The notes below the pieces were generated by a model, which did no database searches, was not told the origin of the DNA, and worked only from the letters and a program-made list of their open reading frames with translations. Position numbers and translations under genes: made by a program. Positions 34,339 to 42,071 of a stretch of 64,000 nucleotides of DNA are shown here, in pieces. Position 1 is the stretch's first letter. Each line of letters begins with the position of its first letter. Source of the DNA: Fibrobacter succinogenes (GTDB lineage Bacteria; Fibrobacterota; Fibrobacteria; Fibrobacterales; Fibrobacteraceae); assembly GCA_902791475.1 (NCBI GenBank), contig CADAWC010000011.1, positions 1 through 64,000 of the forward strand, in the 5' to 3' direction.

Positions 34339-34830
34339 TTATTTTTTTCGTACCCAAATTTCAAAGGTTGTCGGGAAGTCGTTTTTTTCGTCTGCCGGGA
34401 AAGATTCTTCGCTTTCTTTCTGGAACTTATCGTTCCATTCAGGGAAGAATACATCGCCATCCACGTGCGATAGGACTCTCGTCAAATAGAGCTTTTCAAC
34501 CAGCGGCATCGCTTCGCGGTACACGGCGGCACCACCGATGATAAAGCATTCCGTCTCGCCAGCAGAGCGAGCGGCCTCGATTGCCTCACCGAGCGAAGAG
34601 CAGACAATGCAGCCCGGGGCCTGGAAATCCTTGTTGCGGGTGAGCACGTAGTTCGTGCGGTTCGGGAGCGGGCGTCCGATATCGTCGTAATTTTTGCGAC
34701 CGAGGATGATGGCATGCCCCGAGGTAATCGCCTTGAAGCGCTTGAGATCGGCAGACAGGTGCCACGGCAAGTGACCGTCACGCCCGATGACATTGTTTTC
34801 AGAAACAGCAACAATTGCAGAAATTAACAT
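34339..34830 (-). CDS. folA: Dihydrofolate reductase
   Basis: 163 residues. A chromosomal-type DHFR: ISAIVAVSENNVIGRDGHLPWHLSADLKRFKAIT contains the NADPH/folate site and the active-site acid (Asp in SADLKRF), with HAIILGRKNYDDIG and FIIGGAAVYREAM. Supplies tetrahydrofolate; folC lies elsewhere in the window. No SD upstream; a word array begins immediately. Confidence 0.96.
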   Translation of the reverse strand: MLISAIVAVSENNVIGRDGHLPWHLSADLKRFKAITSGHAIILGRKNYDDIGRPLPNRTNYVLTRNKDFQAPGCIVCSSLGEAIEAARSAGETECFIIGGAAVYREAMPLVEKLYLTRVLSHVDGDVFFPEWNDKFQKESEESFPADEKNDFPTTFEIWVRKK

Positions 34831-34832
34831 AG

Positions 34833-35004
34833 TCAGGTTTTAGGGGTTAGGTTTTAGGGTTTAGGAGTAGTAAGTAAACAGTAGAAAACAGATGCTAAGG
34901 AGTTGTTAGAGAGGTTTGGACAAATATCACACATTTTTAGCTTCTATTATAAGGCGGCTCCACCGCGATTATTCTCCTAATACCTGTCACCTGTTACCTA
35001 ACTC
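34833..35004. repeat. TTAGGTTTTAGG words and inverted CCTAATACCTG words
   Basis: Left block: AGGTTTTAGGGGTTAGG, TTTTAGGGTTTAGGAG and GTAAGTAAACAGTAG. Right block: CTCCTAATACCTGTCACC and TGTTACCTAACTCC, in inverted sense. The right block supplies the TAG stop of rlmH. The middle (~34890-34970) is AT-rich with no gene seen. Confidence 0.55.
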
Positions 35005-35466
35005 CTACCTATGATGATAAGGGTGATTTTGCATGACCATCTGGACGCGGTAGAGCTGTTCCACCGTAATAATCCTGGCGTGGTCGTGGGTAAAAGTCAA
35101 TGGAGAAAGGCTCAAGAGCAAGTCGGCGGACTTTTTCAAGTTCTCGTCGATGCCATACGCAGAGCCAATCAAAAACACGATATTTCCCGTAAAGCGGGCC
35201 TGTAACGTATCGGCAAGCTTTACCGTCGTCATGAGCTTGCCCTCTTCGGAGAGGATTACTCGGCGGTACTCGTTACGCGGGAATTTTTTTTCGAAAAGGG
35301 AGGCTTCCTGAGCAAGCGCCTGGGCATGGTCGTCGAGCTTGGATTCCTTAAGTTCTACCACTTCGAGCGGCTTTGCGGAACCGCGCAAACGCTTCACATA
35401 CTTTTCCACCTCGTCCGCAATGAACGGGGAACCAGCCTTACCAAACACCGCCAACACCCACTTCAT
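35005..35466 (-). CDS. rlmH: 23S rRNA (pseudouridine-1915 N3) methyltransferase RlmH
   Basis: 153 residues of the SPOUT-fold RlmH family. The C-terminal knot region VFLIGSAYGIDENLKKSADLLLSLSPLTFTHDHARIITVEQLYR is highly characteristic (GxxxG SAM loop and the RIxxxEQLYRA segment). It ends PYHHR followed by TAG within a word array. One base separates it from the phosphoesterase gene (start immediately after its stop). Confidence 0.95.
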   Translation of the reverse strand: MKWVLAVFGKAGSPFIADEVEKYVKRLRGSAKPLEVVELKESKLDDHAQALAQEASLFEKKFPRNEYRRVILSEEGKLMTTVKLADTLQARFTGNIVFLIGSAYGIDENLKKSADLLLSLSPLTFTHDHARIITVEQLYRVQMVMQNHPYHHR

Positions 35467-36195
35467 CTAACGCCCCACCGATAGTCGGTCAATCAAAAAC
35501 GAGGGCATCCCCTGCTTTTTCATGCGGTTCTGCGTCTCACGAATGTCGTATTCCACTCGAATGAGCCGCACGCACTTGGTCTCGGTATCGAGCAGGCACC
35601 AGCAGGCTCTCGGGTCGCGGTCGCGGGGCTGCCCCACACTGCCGACGTTCACCAGCAAGCGTTCGGTATTCGCAATCACGTACTCGTACTCGTCCAGAAT
35701 CTTCGGGATCGCCAAGGGGCGGCTAGCAATGATGACCGGGCTATGCGTATGCCCCACAAAGCAGTAGCGCTCCGAAAAATGATCAAAAGCGTTCAGCGCA
35801 TCCTCGAGATCGGTTACGTAGACCCAATCTGCCGGAGACAAGGGCGACGCATGCACAAAGCAGATATCGTTTTCTTCCTGGATGTACGGGAGCGAGCGGA
35901 TAAACGACACGGACTCCTTGGAAAGGTTCTTCTGAGTCCATTCAATCGCCTGCTTTGCATACGGGTTGAACCCGGCGCTGGATTCGTACCGGACCGCCAC
36001 GCTGTCGTGGTTCCCGATCAGGCAAACATCCATGTTCTCTTTAACCAAATTGACGCACTCATCGGTATCGACGCCATATCCCACAATATCACCAAGGCAT
36101 ACTCTCCGTTCCACGCCATTTTCGCGCATGGACTGGAGCACAGCCTCAAAAGCGGTGGCATTGGAATGGATATCTGAACAAATACCGTAAAGCAT
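35467..36195 (-). CDS. Calcineurin-like metallophosphoesterase
   Basis: 242 residues. Metal-binding motifs in order: ICSDIHSN (DxH), CLGDIVGYG (GDxxxYG), IGNHDSV (GNHD), CFVHASP (H) and FVGHTHSP (GHTH). Resembles the MJ0936/YfcE-like phosphodiesterase subgroup. The substrate is unknown. TAAATT stands 6 nt upstream of ATG without an SD. It is probably cotranscribed with rlmH and perhaps folA. Confidence 0.87.
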   Translation of the reverse strand: MLYGICSDIHSNATAFEAVLQSMRENGVERRVCLGDIVGYGVDTDECVNLVKENMDVCLIGNHDSVAVRYESSAGFNPYAKQAIEWTQKNLSKESVSFIRSLPYIQEENDICFVHASPLSPADWVYVTDLEDALNAFDHFSERYCFVGHTHSPVIIASRPLAIPKILDEYEYVIANTERLLVNVGSVGQPRDRDPRACWCLLDTETKCVRLIRVEYDIRETQNRMKKQGMPSFLIDRLSVGR

Positions 36196-36243
36196 GTCCG
36201 TAATTTAGAAAAACAATTTAATATAAGTGGTGAAATTGACCAA

Positions 36244-36342
36244 TTTTACTACATTGGCAGCCCTATCGGGCTGCATTTAGTACGGCTCGGCCATGTCAAA
36301 ACATAAATGTTTTGCCGCGGCGCTCACCTTTTACTACATTTG
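36244..36342 (+). promoter_or_regulatory. slyD promoter region with duplicated TTTTACTACATT
   Basis: TTTTACTACATT occurs at 36244 and again at 36329. The second includes TACATTTG (36335-36342), matching TAnnTTTG, 7 nt before the slyD ATG. A GCAGCCC-TATC-GGGCTGC hairpin lies between the copies. Confidence 0.45.
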
Positions 36343-36349
36343 GGCATGT

Positions 36350-36982
36350 ATGGTAGTCATTCAAGACAAGATGAAGGTGAGCATAGCCTACACCCTCAGA
36401 GAAGGCAAGCGAATTCTTGAAGAAGTTCCCGCCTCCCAACCGTTCGTGTACATCCACGGATACAACAATATCATTCCCGGACTCGAAGACGCATTGACGG
36501 GGCGTCGTCTGGGCGAAAAGTTTACGGTGAGCATTCCGGCAAATCTCGGTTATGGCGAATACCGCAAGGACCTTATCCTCACGGTCCCGAAAGAAGAACT
36601 CCGCGACGTCGGAGAGCTCTGGCTCGGCATGGAACTTGAAATGTACCAGGATAACGACATGCGCGAATTCCAGTTGCCGGACACCGCCGAGGAATTTGTA
36701 AACGACTTGAACCTGGATGGCGATGACGACCAGTGCGATGGCATTTACACCATCAAGGAAATTCTCGAAGACACCGTGATTGTGGACGGGAACCACCCGT
36801 TTGCAGGCAAGGACTTGATTTTTAACGTCGAAGTTGTAGACATCGTCGAAGCAAGTTTCACCGAACAGGAGTCCGGCTTCCCGGATGAAGACGAATTTAA
36901 CGACGGATACGATAACTACGACAGTTACGACAATCGCATGGGCGACGACAATTTTGATTCAAACGAAAGGAGATGGCGCTAA
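36350..36982 (+). CDS. slyD: SlyD-like FKBP-type peptidyl-prolyl isomerase
   Basis: 210 residues from ATG 36350 (MVVIQDKMKVSIAYTLREG); the ATG at 36293 would add an unrelated stretch across the promoter. FKBP domain with IPGLEDALTGRRLGEKFTV and the inserted-in-flap chaperone region, ending VDGNHPFAGKDLIFNVEVVDI as in SlyD. The His/Cys-rich metal tail of E. coli SlyD is replaced by an acidic Asp/Asn/Tyr tail, so nickel storage is unlikely. The stop overlaps the rpiA start. Confidence 0.88.
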   Translation: MVVIQDKMKVSIAYTLREGKRILEEVPASQPFVYIHGYNNIIPGLEDALTGRRLGEKFTVSIPANLGYGEYRKDLILTVPKEELRDVGELWLGMELEMYQDNDMREFQLPDTAEEFVNDLNLDGDDDQCDGIYTIKEILEDTVIVDGNHPFAGKDLIFNVEVVDIVEASFTEQESGFPDEDEFNDGYDNYDSYDNRMGDDNFDSNERRWR

Positions 36983-37671
36983 TGGCATCGATGGACGAAC
37001 TCAAGAAGGCTGCAGGCGTTCGCGCCGCAGACATGATCAAGGACGGAATGATTGTCGGTCTCGGCACAGGCAGCACGGCAGCTCACATGGTGAACCGCCT
37101 TGCCGAACGCATCAAGACCGAAGGCATCCACGTGACGGGCGTTTCGACCAGCTGGAGCACCACACTCCAATGCCGTAGCCTCGGCATCCCGCTCAAGGAA
37201 ATGGGCGAAGTGAGCCACCTCGACATGGTGATTGACGGTGCAGACGAAATTGACCCGAACCGCAACCTCATCAAAGGACGCGGAGCCGCACACCTCCTCG
37301 AAAAGATTGTCGCCTCCATGACGGATAACTATGTGATTATCGCAGACTCCGGCAAGGCCGTGCAGCAGCTCGGCACCAAGTTCGCCGTCCCTCTCGAAAT
37401 CATCCCGGGCGCTATCGCCGTCGTGACCGAACGCGTGAAAAAGCTCGGTGGCGAAGTCAAGGTTCGCATGGGCGCTCCTGGCAAGGACGGTCCGGTGATT
37501 AGCGACAGCGGTAACCTCATCGCCGACGCGAAGTTCGCTCCCATTGCAGACCCGGACAAGCTCGCCCGTGATCTGGAACACATCGTGGGTATCGTCGGAC
37601 ACGGCCTGTTCATCAACATGGCAACGAAGGTCATCCTCGCTGACGAAGCCAAGGGCCTGATTGAATTTTAG
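36982..37671 (+). CDS. rpiA: Ribose-5-phosphate isomerase A
   Basis: 229 residues from ATG 36982, which has AAAGGAGA 9 nt upstream and shares TAATG with slyD; the ATG at 36973 lies inside the SD spacer. Motifs: GLGTGSTAAHMV, the catalytic IDGADEIDP, IKGRGAAHLLEKIVA and ISDSGNLIADAKF. Interconverts ribose-5-P and ribulose-5-P in the pentose phosphate pathway. Followed by a word array and terminator. Confidence 0.96.
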   Translation: MASMDELKKAAGVRAADMIKDGMIVGLGTGSTAAHMVNRLAERIKTEGIHVTGVSTSWSTTLQCRSLGIPLKEMGEVSHLDMVIDGADEIDPNRNLIKGRGAAHLLEKIVASMTDNYVIIADSGKAVQQLGTKFAVPLEIIPGAIAVVTERVKKLGGEVKVRMGAPGKDGPVISDSGNLIADAKFAPIADPDKLARDLEHIVGIVGHGLFINMATKVILADEAKGLIEF

Positions 37672-37713
37672 CGCCTTTGGCGCAGTTACTAGTTACTAGT
37701 CAATAGTTACTAG
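37672..37713. repeat. Hairpin plus TTACTAG word array after rpiA
   Basis: GCGCC-TTT-GGCGC starts next to the TAG stop, then AGTTACTAGTTACTAG and TCAATAGTTACTAG follow. The same grammar is seen at 40079 and 61768. Confidence 0.6.
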
Positions 37714-37721
37714 AATTGTCG

Positions 37722-37754
37722 CCCCGCACACTGTTGCGGGGTCTTCTTTTTTTT
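37722..37754 (+). terminator. slyD-rpiA terminator
   Basis: CCCCGCA-CACTGT-TGCGGGG followed by TCTTCTTTTTTTT. Confidence 0.9.
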
Positions 37755-37815
37755 ACTTGAGTTTACACGACAGAAAAAGTATATTGTCGAGAACTTTGGT
37801 GTATTGGCCCCTCGT

Positions 37816-38715
37816 ATGAAATTTGCAAAGATATTCGTGCCCTGTTTGTTGCTCGCGCTCGTAGCAATAGTCTCATTGGTGAGCGTCTATGACTTTGGCG
37901 AAAGCAATCCGCTGATTCCAAAACAGGTCAAGTTCAAGCGCCCCTTAAAAGAATACCAAATCGAGGGCATGCAAGTTCTTGAGATGACGGCCGCAGACGA
38001 AACCAAGCCCGTCATTCTCTACCTCCACGGCGGTGGCTACAGGCAAGGCTTTCAACTTTTCCATTGGAAAATGCTAGCCGATCTCTCCAAAGCAACTGGT
38101 TGCGGCTTGGTCATGCCGGACTACCCCCTTTTGCCGGAACATACGGCGCTCGAAGCCCATACACTCGTATTAAAGCTCTACAGCGAACTCTTGAAACGCT
38201 TCCCCGCAAGCAAAATCATCATCATGGGAGACAGTGCCGGTGGCGGATTCTCGCTTGCGCTCGCCGAAGAAATCCTAGAGCAATCGCTCCCATCGCCCAT
38301 GCACCTCATCTTGATTTCACCGTGGGTCGACATCACTGGCGGCGATGAATCCATTGCGGAATACGACAACTGGCTTCATATTGACGAACTGCATCAATTT
38401 GGTCTATCTTGGGCTAACGGCACGGATGCACACGCACCGATGGTATCGCCACTCTACGGCAACATGCAAGGACTCCCACCCACCGACATTTTCGTTGGCA
38501 CTTGGGAAGTTTTCTACCCCGACATCGTCAATTGCGGTGAAAAAATGAAGGCGGCAGGCGTATCCGTCACGCTCCACGTTGGCGAAGAACTGGGACACGT
38601 GTTCCCCCTCTACCCCGCCCCCGAAGGCGAAGAAGCCCGCCAAACGATTGCGGACATTGTCAAGAACAGCACCGAAAGAACGACGGCGCTTACACTGACA
38701 AACGCGGTGCAATAA
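37816..38715 (+). CDS. HSL-family alpha/beta hydrolase (esterase), membrane-anchored
   Basis: 299 residues from ATG 37816. The hydrophobic N-terminus (FVPCLLLALVAIVSLVSV) is probably an anchor or uncleaved signal. Hormone-sensitive-lipase motifs: YLHGGGYRQG oxyanion loop, nucleophile GDSAGGGFS, acid in the TWEVFYPD region and His in GEELGHVFP. A carboxylesterase acting on small acyl or acetyl esters is likely; acetyl-xylan or feruloyl activity would fit the lifestyle but is not shown. Confidence 0.86.
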   Translation: MKFAKIFVPCLLLALVAIVSLVSVYDFGESNPLIPKQVKFKRPLKEYQIEGMQVLEMTAADETKPVILYLHGGGYRQGFQLFHWKMLADLSKATGCGLVMPDYPLLPEHTALEAHTLVLKLYSELLKRFPASKIIIMGDSAGGGFSLALAEEILEQSLPSPMHLILISPWVDITGGDESIAEYDNWLHIDELHQFGLSWANGTDAHAPMVSPLYGNMQGLPPTDIFVGTWEVFYPDIVNCGEKMKAAGVSVTLHVGEELGHVFPLYPAPEGEEARQTIADIVKNSTERTTALTLTNAVQ

Positions 38716-38751
38716 CTATATTTGTTTGCATAAACTAAAGAAGGAAAAAAA

Positions 38752-40071
38752 ATGGAAACAGAATCCAAATTACAGCCCAAAGTGCAACCCAAAATACAGC
38801 TTCCCAAAAAGAATTACACAAAAGCAATCATTGTCGCGGTCATCGTTGTTATCGCTCTTATTTTGCTCAAGTGCAATATCGGTTACAATAGTGCAACGCA
38901 GCTTCTTGTGAAGCAGTCTCCGTTTGGTACCCTCTCCTGCATCGACCACGCCGGTTTTTACTTCAAGGGATTTGCAAGCATCTACTCTTACGATAGAACC
39001 AAGGACTTCTACTTCAACTCCTCTACCGACAAGGTAAAAGGCGAAGGCTGGGAAGGCGGAGACGACGACGAAGACGACATCTCCGTGACCTTGTCCCGAA
39101 ACGCAAACGCCGAAATCAGCGGCTATCTCAAATACCAGCTCCCCACGGACTGCGAAGACCTCGTGAAAATCCACCGCGAACAACGTTCCGACAAGAAGCT
39201 CAAGCATGACCTTGTCAGAAACTCCGTGCTCTCCGCCGTTAGAAAGACAGCACCGCTCTTCACCGCCGAAGAAGCCAAGGTGACCAAGATTGCCGAATTC
39301 AGAAGAATCGCCGAAGACCAGCTCACCGAAGGCGAATACCTCACCACAATCGAAGTGCTCACCGAAAAGGCCGGCGAAGACGAATACGATTCCGAAGGCA
39401 AAATCATCAAGAAAGCCGAAACGCAGGAATACAAGGTCACAAAGCTGAAACTCGATAAGAACGGCAACCGCATCTTGACAAAGCCCTCGGCACTCCGCCT
39501 TTACGGCATCAGAGTGGTGCAGTTCGAAATCCAGAACGTCCGCCTCGACCAGAAAGCTCAACAGCAGCTCGACATCGTGAAGGACCGCGAAATGAAGCGC
39601 GTGTCTAACGCCACCGCCGCTGAAACCGCAAAGCAGGCCGCCATCACCGCCGAAGCCGAAGGTAAGGCTCGCATCGCCCAGGCCAAGGCCGACCAGGAAG
39701 TGGAAAAAATCAAGGCTGTGACGCAGGCCGAAAAGGAACGCGACGTGGCTGTTCTCCAGGCACAGAAGGAACAGGAAGTGGCACGCCTCGAAGCTCTGAG
39801 AGCTCTCGAAGTCGCTAAGAAAATCAAGGCAGAAAAAGAAGCTGAAGCTGCAGCAAACAGAGCTCTCGTCAGCGCCGGTTTGACTCCGCAAGAACGCGCC
39901 GAATGGGATTACAAGACCAAGGTCGGTGTCGCTGAAGCTCTCGCCAAGTCCGCACATCCGCTCGTCCCGGAAATCATGATGACCGGCGACTCCAAGGGCG
40001 GCGCAAGCACTGCCATGGACGCAGTAGGCTTGAACATGCTCATGGGACTTACCGAAAAACTGTCGAAGTAA
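38752..40071 (+). CDS. SPFH/Band-7 (prohibitin-like) membrane protein
   Basis: 439 residues: a short cytoplasmic N-terminus, one helix (~27-43, IIVAVIVVIALILL), an SPFH domain (~50-270), then a long Ala/Glu/Lys coiled coil (~275-375, AAETAKQAAITAEAEGKARIAQ...) and a Gly/Ala tail. It resembles HflC/stomatin-type scaffolds that organise membrane microdomains or proteases. An acidic GGDDDEDD insert lies in the SPFH domain. AAGGAAAAAAA precedes the ATG. Partner unknown. Confidence 0.85.
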   Translation: METESKLQPKVQPKIQLPKKNYTKAIIVAVIVVIALILLKCNIGYNSATQLLVKQSPFGTLSCIDHAGFYFKGFASIYSYDRTKDFYFNSSTDKVKGEGWEGGDDDEDDISVTLSRNANAEISGYLKYQLPTDCEDLVKIHREQRSDKKLKHDLVRNSVLSAVRKTAPLFTAEEAKVTKIAEFRRIAEDQLTEGEYLTTIEVLTEKAGEDEYDSEGKIIKKAETQEYKVTKLKLDKNGNRILTKPSALRLYGIRVVQFEIQNVRLDQKAQQQLDIVKDREMKRVSNATAAETAKQAAITAEAEGKARIAQAKADQEVEKIKAVTQAEKERDVAVLQAQKEQEVARLEALRALEVAKKIKAEKEAEAAANRALVSAGLTPQERAEWDYKTKVGVAEALAKSAHPLVPEIMMTGDSKGGASTAMDAVGLNMLMGLTEKLSK

Positions 40072-40078
40072 GCAGATA

Positions 40079-40125
40079 GTTATTGGTTATTAGTCAATAG
40101 TTTAAGACAGGCGGCTTCGCCGCGA
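40079..40125. repeat. TTATTGG/TTAGTCAATAG words plus GC hairpin
   Basis: TAGTTATTGGTTATTAG and TCAATAGTTTAAG are followed by GCGGC-TTC-GCCGC. It stands between the SPFH stop and its terminator. Confidence 0.55.
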
Positions 40126-40133
40126 AGAATATT

Positions 40134-40170
40134 ACCCCGGCACATTTAAACTGTACCGGGGGTGTTTTTT
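40134..40170 (+). terminator. SPFH gene terminator
   Basis: ACCCCGG...CCGGGGGT stem with an internal ACA/TGT extension, then TGTTTTTT. Confidence 0.85.
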
Positions 40171-40221
40171 GAGGGGCTGTTTTTCTGTCTGTTTTTTTGG
40201 CTATTTTTACACAAATGACGA

Positions 40222-40875
40222 CTATTTCACATACAGAATCGTCGGGTTATCCTTATGGATGTCAAAACGCGGCAAATTGATGTTATTTTCCGAGCAAAAT
40301 GATTGCCAAAGTTCATCCATTCTTGATGTATTGAACGGCTTCGCAATCAAGTGAAACCCGTTTTTCGTCTGGATTTCTACAATATCATTTGCCGACTGAA
40401 AAGGTTCACACTTTTCAATCATTTCACGAACCGCCTGCTTATACGGGACGAATTCAGCATCAATATCGACAATCCAAGTTTTCGATTTACCCGCACCATT
40501 TGCACGACCCGCGGCTCGCGCCACCAAATGAAGCGGCGGAGCAAACGTTTCACCAGAGCAGATTTCTTCGGTGATGTGCTTAAAAATGATCATCGAAATA
40601 TCCTTGAACGTCCGCTTATTCAAACGGATGTATGCCCGCACATTGAACACTTCGCAAATCGTCTTAATTTCCTTTTCGACATCGTCAAAATGCGCTAACG
40701 ACGAAATAAAGTAGTCCTTGATAGAGCGACTATGCATATTGCCGTGATACGCCGGATCTGGAACGCCTCCAATTTTTGGATCGTCACTTTGCCTGCGGAG
40801 TAGTTGAACGTAATAGCAGTCGCCAGGACTTTCGAACTTGAGCAACGAACGAATAATTTTGAAGTTATCAACCAT
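40222..40875 (-). CDS. Conserved-looking protein of unknown function
   Basis: 217 residues, soluble, no signal. Striking segments: FESPGDCYYVQLLRRQSD, AYIRLNKRTF, WIVDIDAEFVPY and IQTKNGFHLIAKPFN. The DxD in IVDIDAE followed by TKNGFHLI resembles the catalytic surface of nucleotide-handling enzymes (primase-like or nucleotidyltransferase folds), but I cannot assign a family. It starts within the 3' end of the HD gene with an AGGAGG site 5 nt upstream, so the two are translationally coupled and probably act together. Confidence 0.6.
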   Translation of the reverse strand: MVDNFKIIRSLLKFESPGDCYYVQLLRRQSDDPKIGGVPDPAYHGNMHSRSIKDYFISSLAHFDDVEKEIKTICEVFNVRAYIRLNKRTFKDISMIIFKHITEEICSGETFAPPLHLVARAAGRANGAGKSKTWIVDIDAEFVPYKQAVREMIEKCEPFQSANDIVEIQTKNGFHLIAKPFNTSRMDELWQSFCSENNINLPRFDIHKDNPTILYVK

Positions 40876-41617
40876 TTGAACCTCCTAAAGTTTTGATGGC
40901 GGTACGAATTAAACATTCTTTGGAGGAAACGCCCCCATTGATTTGCATTTTATGGCATAAAGCGAGCGTCTTTTTCAAGCGAACATCATCCCATTTTTGC
41001 GATGCAAAATCCTCAGCTTTAACAATTGCGGCAGGCATTTCTTTTTCTAGACACTCTGCAACAATAGGGCGATTCAAGATTTCTTCAAAGTCATCACGCG
41101 GATGGCCTTCAGCATCCAAAGTCGCTTTGCAATCGGCACAAGCTAGGCGTTGCAACCGCCAAAACAACGGATGTTTGACCAACTGCCAAATATCGTACTT
41201 AGAACGCATCACTTTTAAATCCAATGCCTTCATGTGATTTCGAATGAGCCAAAGAACCTGTTCACGAATTTCGCTGTCAAAACCCATTTTCGCAAGCCAG
41301 CCAAAAGCAATGTTCGCCCCATCAATCTCATGCCCGTGCATATTCTTACCATTGTTGCGTTGTAAAGCATCTTTCTTCCCTACGTCATGAAGCAAAGCAA
41401 CAAGCACATCCATCCAATCGTGTTCTTCGGCTACGACATTCTGAATCACGAGTTTCGTATGTTCCCAGACATCGCCTTCACAATGGAAATTCTTGTGTTC
41501 GCAACCTACCATGTAACGATCGATAAAATCAAAGAACACATCCTTATGCAATTGGATTTCTGCAATGGGATTGGAAGAAGAGAGGATATTTTCTATTTGG
41601 TGAAAAATTGTCTGCAT
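40868..41617 (-). CDS. HD-domain protein (tRNA nucleotidyltransferase HD-like)
   Basis: 249 residues from ATG 41617, chosen for AAAGGA upstream; the frame's earlier start is in a different context. HD motif residues: FHCEGDVWEHTKLV, VALLHDVGKKDALQR, MHGHEIDGA and LIRNHMKAL. It resembles the HD domain of CCA-adding enzymes, which removes phosphates from RNA ends. With the coupled 40222 gene this could be a small RNA- or nucleotide-processing pair; that is inference. Confidence 0.8.
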   Translation of the reverse strand: MQTIFHQIENILSSSNPIAEIQLHKDVFFDFIDRYMVGCEHKNFHCEGDVWEHTKLVIQNVVAEEHDWMDVLVALLHDVGKKDALQRNNGKNMHGHEIDGANIAFGWLAKMGFDSEIREQVLWLIRNHMKALDLKVMRSKYDIWQLVKHPLFWRLQRLACADCKATLDAEGHPRDDFEEILNRPIVAECLEKEMPAAIVKAEDFASQKWDDVRLKKTLALCHKMQINGGVSSKECLIRTAIKTLGGSNG

Positions 41618-41627
41618 AACAATTCCT

Positions 41628-41812
41628 TTACAAACCAATACAAACTGGTACAACGTTTATTTTCAAAATTGAGTAATCAATTCCTCTCATATTCATAATA
41701 TTAGACACATCGATAAAATTCAAGCTGCAATCAGGTCCATTTTTAACAATGGTCCTATTAACAAAGATTTTCTATTCAAGCTAATCGTGAACAATATTTT
41801 TTCCGTCATCAT
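41628..41812 (-). pseudogene. Possible short frameshifted gene upstream of the HD gene
   Basis: From ATG 41812 (SD AGGAGC, TATATT at 41840-41835) frame 1 reads MMTEKILFTISLNRK... and stops at 41720. Moving back one base at the AAAA near 41776 opens KIFVNRTIVKNGPDCSLNFIDVSN... to TAA at 41628, just before the HD gene. Either a decayed ~60-codon gene, a programmed -1 shift, or a 31-codon leader peptide (41720-41812). No homology is recognised. Confidence 0.35.
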
Positions 41813-41834
41813 TTGCTCCTATTTTTTTTCTTAC

Positions 41835-41866
41835 AATATAGATTCACAGACCGTCAAATTATGACA
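41835..41866 (-). promoter_or_regulatory. Promoter/operator of the HD-gene operon
   Basis: TGTCATAATTTGACG (41866-41852), 11 nt, TATATT (41840-41835) on the minus strand; this matches the module at 27054-27023 base for base in layout. A second TGTCATAATT lies 40 nt further upstream (41906-41897). Confidence 0.55.
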
Positions 41867-42020
41867 TATGAAATATTTTTCATTAGTCCAAGCGACAATT
41901 ATGACACAACACTTTATTTTTTCTTGAGAAAAGAGCATTTATGCTCAAAAGCGTTTTAACCATAATTCAAGAGATTACAAATGGATAAAAAGCACCTAGC
42001 TGGTGGTTTTCTTTTATACA
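41867..42020. other. AT-rich spacer without a supported gene
   Basis: It contains the second TGTCATAATT copy and a GAGCATTTATGCTC hairpin. An ORF from ATG 41981 reads through the terminator and into antisense of the next gene, so it is not called. Confidence 0.5.
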
Positions 42021-42055
42021 AAAAAATCCCAGTCCGGTTGGACTGGGATTTTTTG
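42021..42055. terminator. Bidirectional terminator
   Basis: AAAAAATCCCAGTCC-GGTT-GGACTGGGATTTTTT: a perfect long stem with T tracts on both strands. It terminates the 42072-42695 gene. Confidence 0.93.
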
Positions 42056-42071
42056 CAAATTCTCGTGAGAA

